From NCBI GenBank assembly GCA_001627925.1, contig LUQC01000005.1, positions 1-42,106 on the forward strand: a DNA stretch of 42,106 bases. Reading direction: 5' to 3'. The notes under the pieces are model-generated. The model had not been told where the DNA came from and ran no database searches. It worked only from the letters and a program-made list of their open reading frames with translations. This DNA comes from Rhodobacteraceae bacterium REDSEA-S34_B6. GTDB lineage: Bacteria > Pseudomonadota > Alphaproteobacteria > Rhodobacterales > Rhodobacteraceae. Below, in pieces: positions 36,242 to 42,106 of this stretch (within the stretch, counting starts at the first letter, position 1; every line of letters starts with the position of its first letter). A program made the position numbers and the translations under genes.

Positions 36242-36267
36242 TTACGGTATTATATAATAAATTACCG
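36242..36267 (-). promoter_or_regulatory. Candidate promoter -10 inside an inverted repeat, upstream of the carnitine-type operon
   Basis: On the minus strand a perfect TATAAT (36254-36249) lies between CGGTA and TACCG arms (36267-36263 and 36249-36245). The start of transcription would fall near 36242, about 72 bases before the first ATG of the operon at 36170. The -35 match at 17 bases is weak (AAGACT). A hexamer flanked by inverted arms is the usual form of a repressor site overlapping a promoter. No regulator gene lies in the window beside it. Evidence is motif only. Confidence 0.4.
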
Positions 36268-36296
36268 ACATAGTCTTGTAATTTGGCCCAAGCAAG

Positions 36297-36347
36297 TTGC
36301 TGAACTTTTTTAGCTCAAAACATATCTGAGGGTATGTATTTCAGCAA
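36297..36347. repeat. Nested inverted repeat between rlmE and the carnitine-type operon
   Basis: Outer arms TTGCTGAA (36297-36304) and TTCAGCAA (36340-36347) are exact reverse complements, and inner arms ACATA (36320-36324) and TATGT (36333-36337) pair within the loop. It lies just past the rlmE stop (36358). As RNA it could end or protect the rlmE message, but no U tract follows on that strand. As DNA it lies about 40-95 bases upstream of the candidate promoter, so it could bind an activator. I cannot decide between these. Confidence 0.35.
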
Positions 36348-36357
36348 TTATTACTGA

Positions 36358-37077
36358 CTACTCTTTTTCATCAGTTCTATACCCCAATGCCACAACAAAT
36401 TTTTCAGAACTATCTGAACGGCTGCTTGGGGGTTTGAAGTTGAAAACTTTTCTAAAACGGTTTTTAAGGATTTTCTGCAACTCGCCCTCTGCTCCACCAG
36501 CTAGAACTTTAGCTACGAAAGCACCTTCTAACTCTAGAACATCAAACGCAAAAAATGCAGCCGCTTCACAAAGAGCCATAATTCTCAGATGATCCGTTTT
36601 TTTATGCCCCGAAGAGGGAGCCGCCATATCCGATAAAACAACTGTAGCCTTACCACCTAAAAAATTTTTAATTTTTGTATCAGAATCATGCGATAAGAAG
36701 TCTAATTGATACAGCTCTACACCGGCGATGGGCTCTACTTCCTGCAAGTCTACTCCGATAACTTGCCCAATATGTTTTCCTTTTAAATTTCCTTGTGCAT
36801 TTACTCTTTCGGATACAACCTGACACCAACCGCCTGGAGCACATCCCAGATCAACCACCCGAGATCCGGGTTCGAGGAACTTAAATTTATCATCAAGCTC
36901 CATGATTTTATAAGCCGCTCTACCTCTATAACCCTCCGCTTTTGCTCTTTTCACATAAGGATCATTAAGTTGTCTTTGCAACCATTTAACTTGAGAAACA
37001 GTTCTTCCACGAGCACTTTTCACACTTGCTTTTAATTCTCTCTGCCCTCTGCCAGAGTTTTTTTGTTTACCAGCCAA
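36358..37077 (-). CDS. rlmE: 23S rRNA 2'-O-ribose methyltransferase RlmE (FtsJ/RrmJ)
   Basis: The 239-residue enzyme methylates U2552 of 23S rRNA late in 50S assembly. It has [20 protein letters not shown] with the first catalytic Lys, the SAM motif [26 protein letters not shown] with the catalytic Asp, [11 protein letters not shown] with Lys and [12 protein letters not shown] with Glu, so the K-D-K-E set is complete. No ATG is available near the family start; TTG at 37077 (coding MAGKQKNSG) is chosen, with AGGA about nine bases upstream. A GTG at 37155 would overlap ppx and add 26 unlike residues. It follows ppx on the same strand, a common class order. Confidence 0.92.
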   Translation of the reverse strand: MAGKQKNSGRGQRELKASVKSARGRTVSQVKWLQRQLNDPYVKRAKAEGYRGRAAYKIMELDDKFKFLEPGSRVVDLGCAPGGWCQVVSERVNAQGNLKGKHIGQVIGVDLQEVEPIAGVELYQLDFLSHDSDTKIKNFLGGKATVVLSDMAAPSSGHKKTDHLRIMALCEAAAFFAFDVLELEGAFVAKVLAGGAEGELQKILKNRFRKVFNFKPPSSRSDSSEKFVVALGYRTDEKE

Positions 37078-37118
37078 AATTTCAGATCCTGCAATCGTTA
37101 TTGTCTCTATCGGACCTG

Positions 37119-38246
37119 CTATAAAGCAGTACCTTCTATCAAACCATCTGCGCACATTTGAGCGTATAAAAGTCCTTCTCGTAATCCACGATCCGCGACC
37201 GATAGTCGGTCTGTTGGCCAGCAGCGTAAAAGTGCCTGAAGTATAGCTGATCCCGACATAATTAAAGCTTGTCGATCATTTCCTATTCTTGGATCATGTC
37301 TACGACCATCTGGACCCAGCTCTAAATATGAATTTATAACTTTATCAATTTGCTCTGAACTCATCCTAAGTCCGTCCACCTTTGTACGGTCATATCGTTT
37401 AAGCCCAAGATGACTGGATGCAACTGTCGTGACTGTACCGGAAGTTCCAATAATCTGAAATGCTTGTCGCTCCTCAGCATTTTTTAGCGGTGCAAAATCA
37501 TAAGGAGCAAAATCAGCCAATTTTTCTTCAAAATAACAGCTCATTAGTGCGTAGCGAGCAGAGTCGTCTTGAACATCTCTGAATTGATCACGTAAAGTTG
37601 CCACTCCAAGCGGCACTGAAATCCAATCAATCACCTTGGCCGCTGGAAATGGACCATCAAAATGATGAAAGCCAGCGTGAAGTCTCATTATTGATCTGGG
37701 CCTATCCCAGCTTGGCACTGCGGTCAGATCAATCCAAACTAACTCGGTTGACCCGCCTCCAATATCAACCACCAATAGCTGCTCCGTTTTTGCGCTCACA
37801 AGAGGCGCACACGAAATTACAGCCAAACGCGCCTCTTCTTCCGGCTTTATAATTTCTAATCTTAGACCAGTTTCTCTCTTGACAGCAGCGATAAAATCAC
37901 GTGCATTCAAAGCCCGTCTACATGCCTCAGTTGCGACTAATCGCATCCTTTGGACTTTGTGTTTTTTCAATTTCTGTTTGCACACGCGAAGAGCTTGGAT
38001 TGTACGAAACATGGAAGTTCGGCTCAAACGACCGCTACTCTCGAGACCAGCCCCGAGTTGAACAGTCCTGGAAAAACTGTCCACAACATGAAATTGACTA
38101 CCCTTGGACTGGGCAATCAACATTCTACAACTATTAGTGCCCAAGTCCAAAGCAGCATATAAGTCGGTCGGACTTGGCGACATTGGTGAGGTGTCCTCAA
38201 CCACCCTCGGGAAAACATCCACACCTTTTGGACGCTTGGGCGCCAT
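37119..38246 (-). CDS. ppx: Exopolyphosphatase / guanosine pentaphosphate phosphohydrolase (Ppx/GppA family)
   Basis: The 375-residue protein has the ASKHA phosphate-1 loop [17 protein letters not shown] near residue 30 and the phosphate-2 loop [13 protein letters not shown] near residue 165, with a catalytic-Glu region [10 protein letters not shown] before it and [16 protein letters not shown] later. These hydrolyse polyphosphate or pppGpp. It is the short form without the C-terminal HD domain. The first 25 residues are proline-rich and less conserved. It stands before rlmE (a 41-base gap to the chosen rlmE start) and is divergent from the one-carbon trio over a 190-base gap (38247-38436), where only a small GTCG/CGAC hairpin near 38371 is seen. 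Confidence 0.92.
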   Translation of the reverse strand: MAPKRPKGVDVFPRVVEDTSPMSPSPTDLYAALDLGTNSCRMLIAQSKGSQFHVVDSFSRTVQLGAGLESSGRLSRTSMFRTIQALRVCKQKLKKHKVQRMRLVATEACRRALNARDFIAAVKRETGLRLEIIKPEEEARLAVISCAPLVSAKTEQLLVVDIGGGSTELVWIDLTAVPSWDRPRSIMRLHAGFHHFDGPFPAAKVIDWISVPLGVATLRDQFRDVQDDSARYALMSCYFEEKLADFAPYDFAPLKNAEERQAFQIIGTSGTVTTVASSHLGLKRYDRTKVDGLRMSSEQIDKVINSYLELGPDGRRHDPRIGNDRQALIMSGSAILQALLRCWPTDRLSVADRGLREGLLYAQMCADGLIEGTAL

Positions 38247-38436
38247 AGCATTACGCCCCCTATTAAATAACTTAAGTAGACGATAGATGTGACGGCTGCA
38301 TTTCGCAAGGCAATTTAATAAGGATTTATAATTTTACAAAAAATTTTAGTCGCTCTTAGACAAAAGCTAGTCGAAAACCGACGTGGCATAAAACTGCAGC
38401 TGCCCTACATGTGAGTCTTGATGAGAAGGAATAGGA

Positions 38437-38733
38437 ATGCCTGAAGTAACAGTAGTGTACTGGCGCGACATCCCGGCCCAAGTGATCGTTGGCAAGGGTA
38501 GACGTGGCTCAAAAATTCAGTTGAGTGAACGGTTTGAACAAGCAATCGATAGAGCTGCCATGAAGTGTAATCTAAGAGGGTCCGATGATTATTTGGCTGA
38601 ATGGCACAAGGCAGAGCCTTACCTCATCGAGGGTGATCCCGATACAGTTGCCAGAAGTGAGGCAGAACGAATTGAGTCAGAATACAGTCAAGAAAAACTG
38701 AAATATCTTATCGAAAACGAAGGCTGGAAGTGA
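38437..38733 (+). CDS. Virulence_fact-domain small protein of the one-carbon cluster
   Basis: A 98-residue soluble protein starting MPEVTVVYWRDIPAQVIVGKG and containing LSERFEQAIDRAAMK and SDDYLAEWHKAEP. It belongs to the family named Virulence_fact in Pfam; the name is historic and I know no proven function. In alphaproteobacteria it regularly precedes a MetF-like reductase and a methyl-THF/corrinoid methyltransferase, as here (gaps of 19 and 17 bases), so it is probably an accessory to that pair. AAGGA and AGG lie just before the ATG. No membrane segment or cysteine motif is visible. Confidence 0.82.
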   Translation: MPEVTVVYWRDIPAQVIVGKGRRGSKIQLSERFEQAIDRAAMKCNLRGSDDYLAEWHKAEPYLIEGDPDTVARSEAERIESEYSQEKLKYLIENEGWK

Positions 38734-38752
38734 TACTTTTATAGGAGTTAAA

Positions 38753-39667
38753 ATGACACTTTTAAACTTTAAAAAATCTAAAGACCAACCTGCGCCTATC
38801 AAAGACTTCAATGTTCTTCTTAACGGGTTTTCGATGGAAATAATGCCTCGAACTGCCGAAAAAGTTGAAAGTTTTGCCAGTATATTACCCAAGGATACTT
38901 TAATTTACATCGCTCATCTCGATGGAACTTCAATTGATGATATGGTTAGAACCGCGGTAAGGCTGGGAAATGAAGGATTTAAAGTAATGCCACATTTTCC
39001 GGCGCGCATAATAAAAGACAAGCCCACTTTATCGGACTGGATAGACCGTTACGTATCAGAAGCTGGCGTTAAGCGAGCTCTTCTACTGGCCGGCGGGATT
39101 GATACACCAAAGGGCAGCTTTGACTCTTCGATGCAGTTACTTGAAACTGAACTTTTCGATAAATTTGGTTTCACGGATTTAAATGTCGCAGGCCATCCAG
39201 AGGGAAATAACGATATCGACCAGGACAATACCAATAAAAATGTTGATATGGCTCTTGCATGGAAGCAAAAGTTTTCAGAACGAACTGACGCTAATATGGG
39301 TATCACGACCCAGTTCGCTTTTGACTCAGTCCCAATTTTTGAGTGGGCAAACAGAATTAATGCAGCGGGGATAACGTTACCCATAAACGTTGGCGTAGCT
39401 GGACCTGCCAAGTTACAAACTTTAATTAAATTCGCGATAGCATGTGGAGTAGGTCCATCATTGAAAGTTCTTCATAAAAGGGCTTTGGATCTTACAAAAC
39501 TTTTACTTCCTTATGAACCGACAGAAGTTTTAGATGCACTGGCGACAGGTGTAAGCAAAAACCCTAATGCAAATATATGCAGTATTCATTTTTTTCCACT
39601 AGGCGGCATTAAGACTAATGCCGACTGGATTTCAAATAACTTAACAAAAAATATTAAGTCCGCTTAA
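38753..39667 (+). CDS. Methylenetetrahydrofolate reductase-like protein (MetF family)
   Basis: The 304-residue protein has the MTHFR barrel: TLIYIAHLDGTSIDDMV near residue 50, GFKVMPHFPARI, ALLLAGGIDTPKGSF, and LNVAGHPEGNNDI, then ITTQFAFDSVPIFEWAN and INVGVAGPAKLQTLIKFA, all placed as in MetF though more distant than the biosynthetic form. MetF interconverts 5,10-methylene-THF and 5-methyl-THF with FAD. Since its partners handle methyl groups from corrinoid or DmdA, it may work in the oxidative direction (inference). AGGAG lies before the ATG. The gene is packed between the Virulence_fact gene and the methyltransferase. Confidence 0.86.
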   Translation: MTLLNFKKSKDQPAPIKDFNVLLNGFSMEIMPRTAEKVESFASILPKDTLIYIAHLDGTSIDDMVRTAVRLGNEGFKVMPHFPARIIKDKPTLSDWIDRYVSEAGVKRALLLAGGIDTPKGSFDSSMQLLETELFDKFGFTDLNVAGHPEGNNDIDQDNTNKNVDMALAWKQKFSERTDANMGITTQFAFDSVPIFEWANRINAAGITLPINVGVAGPAKLQTLIKFAIACGVGPSLKVLHKRALDLTKLLLPYEPTEVLDALATGVSKNPNANICSIHFFPLGGIKTNADWISNNLTKNIKSA

Positions 39668-39684
39668 TACTTACGAGGTAAAAA

Positions 39685-40743
39685 ATGGCACGAACCATAA
39701 TTGAATCAAAGTCAAAAACTGCAATAATAGGCTTTGATGAACCATTTTGTGTTATTGGAGAACGTATAAATCCAACAGGTCGAAAAAAATTAGCATTAGA
39801 ACTCGAAGCCGGGAACTTTACTACGGTGGAAAGTGATGCATTGGCTCAAGTCGAAGCCGGCGCGAACATTTTAGACATAAACGCGGGTGTTGTATACAAT
39901 TCGAACCCAAATCCAAACGAGACTGAACCACCGCTTATGGTTGATCTGATAAATCTAGTTCAAAATTTAACAGACATACCGCTCTGTATAGATAGCTCTG
40001 TGCCTGCAGCATTGGAGGCTGGATTGGAGGCTGCTGAGGGTAGACCGTTGTTAAATTCTGTTACCGGGGAAGAGGACCGATTAGAATTCGTTCTGCCCCT
40101 CGTTAAAAAATATAATGTTCCTGTTGTTGCAATATCCAATGACGACACAGGAATTTCAGAAGACCCCGATGTACGATTTATGGTTGCAAAAAAAATAGTT
40201 GAAAGAGCAGCAGATTTTAATATACCAGCGCAGGATATTGTAGTTGACCCTTTGGTGATGCCAATTGGCGCAATGGCGACTGCAGGAAACCAGGTATTCA
40301 CCTTAGTTCGAAAGTTACGGGAAGAACTTGGGGTTAATACCACGTGCGGCGCTTCGAACATATCTTTTGGTTTGCCAAACAGACATGGAATTAATAACGC
40401 CTTTCTGCCAATGGCAATGGGAGCAGGAATGACGTCTGCAATTATGAACCCAGTAGCATTACCTGTTTCTACGAAAAAGATTGAAGAAAAAAAGGAAGAG
40501 GTTCAAAAAGCTGGGATTATTCTTCCTGCAGACTTAGACCAAGAAACTTTTGTTAAAATTTTCGGTCTAGGATCAACTAAGAGCAGGGCCGGTAAAGAAA
40601 TGGAAGCTATACGTGCGGCTAATTTATTAACAGATAATGACCCTCATGGCTCCTCTTGGATACAATTTAACAAACCTTCATCTTCAGGCAGTCAAGTCTC
40701 TGGTCGAGGCGGAAGACGTGGCGGACGTAGGCGAACTACATAG
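39685..40743 (+). CDS. Methyltetrahydrofolate:corrinoid methyltransferase-like protein (pterin-binding family)
   Basis: The 352-residue protein has a pterin-binding (DHPS-like) barrel: FCVIGERINPTGRKKL near residue 20, ANILDINAG, IPLCIDSSVPAALEAGL, NSVTGEE and CGASNISFGLPNRHGIN, which fit the methyl-THF/cobalamin methyltransferases (MtgA/AcsE type) and not folate-synthesising FolP. They pass methyl groups between corrinoid protein and THF. A basic tail ends SGRGGRRGGRRRTT, likely disordered and able to bind nucleic acid or acidic partners; its role is unknown. GAGGT precedes the ATG by about seven bases. No corrinoid protein, MttB-type methyltransferase or activator lies in the window, so the donor is open; glycine betaine is attractive because of the carnitine-type operon nearby. 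Confidence 0.87.
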   Translation: MARTIIESKSKTAIIGFDEPFCVIGERINPTGRKKLALELEAGNFTTVESDALAQVEAGANILDINAGVVYNSNPNPNETEPPLMVDLINLVQNLTDIPLCIDSSVPAALEAGLEAAEGRPLLNSVTGEEDRLEFVLPLVKKYNVPVVAISNDDTGISEDPDVRFMVAKKIVERAADFNIPAQDIVVDPLVMPIGAMATAGNQVFTLVRKLREELGVNTTCGASNISFGLPNRHGINNAFLPMAMGAGMTSAIMNPVALPVSTKKIEEKKEEVQKAGIILPADLDQETFVKIFGLGSTKSRAGKEMEAIRAANLLTDNDPHGSSWIQFNKPSSSGSQVSGRGGRRGGRRRTT

Positions 40744-40793
40744 GAAAAAATAAAAATAATTTTACATAACTTTACTTGTATTAGATACTGATA

Positions 40794-42106
40794 TTAATAA
40801 TGTATTACCCGACTGTGTGCATCTAAAACCGACTCGTGCATCATTTCAGAAAGTGTTGGATGTGGAAACACGGCGTGGATCAGATCATCTTCAGTAGTTT
40901 CCAACGCTTGACCAATTACATATCCTTGAATTAGCTCTGTTACCTCAGCGCCAATCATATGCGCACCTAACAACTCACCAGAACTTGTGTCAAATATTGT
41001 TTTGATAAAACCCTCTTTTTCCCCTAAAGCGATAGCCTTTCCATTTCCTATAAAAGGAAACTTTCCAACATTTATTTTATAACCCGCTTTTTGAGCTTGA
41101 GCCTCGGTTAAACCAACCGATGCAATTTGAGGATAAGAGTAAGTGCAACCCGGAATAGCAATCGGATTTATTGGCTTTACGCTCTGCCCCGCTATTTTTT
41201 CCGCCACGAGCACACCCTCATGGCTGGCCTTATGCGCTAACCAAGGAGCACCTGTTAGATCACCTATTGCATAGATACCTGACGCAGTTGTTTCACAGTA
41301 CTCATCGGTAACCACGTGATTGGCCTTCGTTTCCACACCAACTTCTTCTAACCCTAGCCCTTCTATATTACCGATTATTCCGACTGCAGAGATTACTGTA
41401 TCAAATTCCAACACTTCAGTAACACCGTTACAGTCAATTGACGCTACTACTTGGTTCTTTTTCTTTTCTAATTTTTGTACTTTCGCACCTGCTTTTATGG
41501 TCATTCCTTGCTTTGCAAATTGTTCTGCAGCTAACGAAGAAACGTCCTCGTCTTCAACCGGCAGTATTCTATCAAGAACCTCCACAATCGTCGTGTTGGC
41601 ACCAAATGTGTTATAAAAACTAGCAAACTCTACACCTATTGCGCCCGACCCAATAACCAAAAGCTTTTTAGGCATTCTTGAAGGAGTTAAAGCATGCTTA
41701 TAGGTCCAAACAAGGTCTCCGTCTGCTTCCATGCCCGGAAGCTCTCGCGCTCTGGCACCGGTCGCTAGAACAATATTCTTTGCTGTGATTTTTTCGTATT
41801 TCCCGTCACTATTAATACTAACATTGGACCTATCCAACAATTTAGCTTCACCAGAGAACACAGTTACTTTATTTTTTTTCAAAAGATGCCCAACACCCTG
41901 GTTTAATTGACCTGAGATCTTTCTCGATCTTTCTACTATCTTATTTAAATCAAAGCTTATTTTTTCTGCAGATAACCCAAATTCTTTTGCACGTTCTGCC
42001 AAGTGATAAACTTCAGCACTCCGCAACATTGCTTTTGTGGGAATGCATCCCCAATTAAGACAAATACCACCGAGATGTTCGCGCTCAACCACGGCCACAT
42101 TAAGAC
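40794..42106 (-). CDS. lpdA: Dihydrolipoyl dehydrogenase, N-terminus outside the window
   Basis: The FAD enzyme reoxidises the lipoyl groups of 2-oxoacid dehydrogenases or the glycine cleavage system. The frame is open to the right edge and reads LNVAVVEREHLGGICLNW, with the redox pair in GICLNWGCIPTKA. Then come the NAD-binding turn VIGSGAIGVEF, TIVEVLDRILP, the FAD motif GIYAIGDLTGAPWLAHKA and the C-terminal HAVFPHPTLSEMMHE with the catalytic His. About 40 N-terminal residues, including the first GxGxxG, lie outside the window; a GTG at 42098 inside the frame is not the real start. It converges with the methyltransferase gene, 50 bases between stops. No 2-oxoacid dehydrogenase is visible to tell which complex it serves. 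Confidence 0.94.
   Translation of the reverse strand, partial: LNVAVVEREHLGGICLNWGCIPTKAMLRSAEVYHLAERAKEFGLSAEKISFDLNKIVERSRKISGQLNQGVGHLLKKNKVTVFSGEAKLLDRSNVSINSDGKYEKITAKNIVLATGARARELPGMEADGDLVWTYKHALTPSRMPKKLLVIGSGAIGVEFASFYNTFGANTTIVEVLDRILPVEDEDVSSLAAEQFAKQGMTIKAGAKVQKLEKKKNQVVASIDCNGVTEVLEFDTVISAVGIIGNIEGLGLEEVGVETKANHVVTDEYCETTASGIYAIGDLTGAPWLAHKASHEGVLVAEKIAGQSVKPINPIAIPGCTYSYPQIASVGLTEAQAQKAGYKINVGKFPFIGNGKAIALGEKEGFIKTIFDTSSGELLGAHMIGAEVTELIQGYVIGQALETTEDDLIHAVFPHPTLSEMMHESVLDAHSRVIHY

Noticed and set aside
37078-37155. GTG start for RlmE at 37155
   Set aside because: It overlaps ppx and adds 26 residues unlike the family; TTG 37077 has a ribosome site and the expected length.
38247-38436. 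Riboswitch (cobalamin or SAM type) before the one-carbon trio
   Set aside because: I could not recognise any consensus element; only a small 4-bp hairpin is present.
1-42106. CRISPR arrays, insertion sequences, prophage, tRNA genes
   Set aside because: No spaced repeats, transposase or phage genes, or cloverleaf with a GTTC-type T-arm was found on reading both strands; this was by eye, so weak cases may be missed.

Overview
The window reads as one AT-rich chromosomal segment of a marine-type alphaproteobacterium. Three things point to this: a circularly permuted (two-piece) tmRNA gene whose tag is ANDNRAPVAMAA, an SspB adaptor of the alphaproteobacterial type, and the class-typical gene string dusB-ntrB-ntrC-ntrY-ntrX-trkA-trkH-hfq-hflX. 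A DMSP demethylase (dmdA) beside acuI suggests an ocean organism. A SAR116-like or other Rhodospirillales-like lineage would fit, but the sequence alone does not settle this. I see no insertion sequence, prophage, CRISPR array, tRNA or rRNA.

Layout. Positions 1-3968 (minus): an operon-like run DUF2182, DUF1326, dmdA, acuI, then the start of a class V aminotransferase cut by the window edge. Positions 4100-6665 (plus): permuted ssrA, its ClpXP adaptor gene sspB, fumC and a small ribbon-helix-helix protein. Positions 6699-14315: ccdA, a tusA-like gene, RNase E behind a hairpin-rich leader, a beta-hydroxyacid dehydrogenase and a membrane-anchored penicillin-acylase-family hydrolase. Positions 14307-25734 (minus): the nitrogen-regulation, potassium-uptake and Hfq block. 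Positions 25912-29056: ispD, ispF, pgpA, cinA, a COQ10/RatA-like gene and hpt. Positions 29075-36170 (minus): six tightly packed genes that together fit gamma-butyrobetaine/carnitine breakdown to glycine betaine. Positions 36358-38246 (minus): rlmE and ppx. Positions 38437-40743 (plus): a one-carbon trio (Virulence_fact-domain protein, MetF-like reductase, methyl-THF:corrinoid methyltransferase-like protein). Positions 40794-42106 (minus): dihydrolipoyl dehydrogenase, cut by the window edge.

How the parts may work together (inference). DmdA passes a methyl group from DMSP to tetrahydrofolate. The carnitine operon would release glycine betaine, another methyl donor. The MetF-like/methyltransferase pair would move methyl groups between corrinoid and folate and oxidise them. 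The window therefore looks rich in the use of methylated marine osmolytes.

Unusual points. (i) Three otherwise intact genes each lack one internal conserved block: hflX (in frame, losing the G3/switch II GTPase motif), dusB (about 150 bp, frameshifting) and the acyl-CoA dehydrogenase of the carnitine operon (about 37 bp, frameshifting). These are either real recent deletions or assembly errors. (ii) NtrC has no GAFTGA sigma-54 loop and has an altered Walker B. (iii) The rne upstream region holds a strong multi-stem RNA fold that pairs better on the rne strand. (iv) A perfect -10 hexamer flanked by inverted repeats precedes the carnitine operon, and clear palindromes sit before dusB and between ntrC and ntrY.
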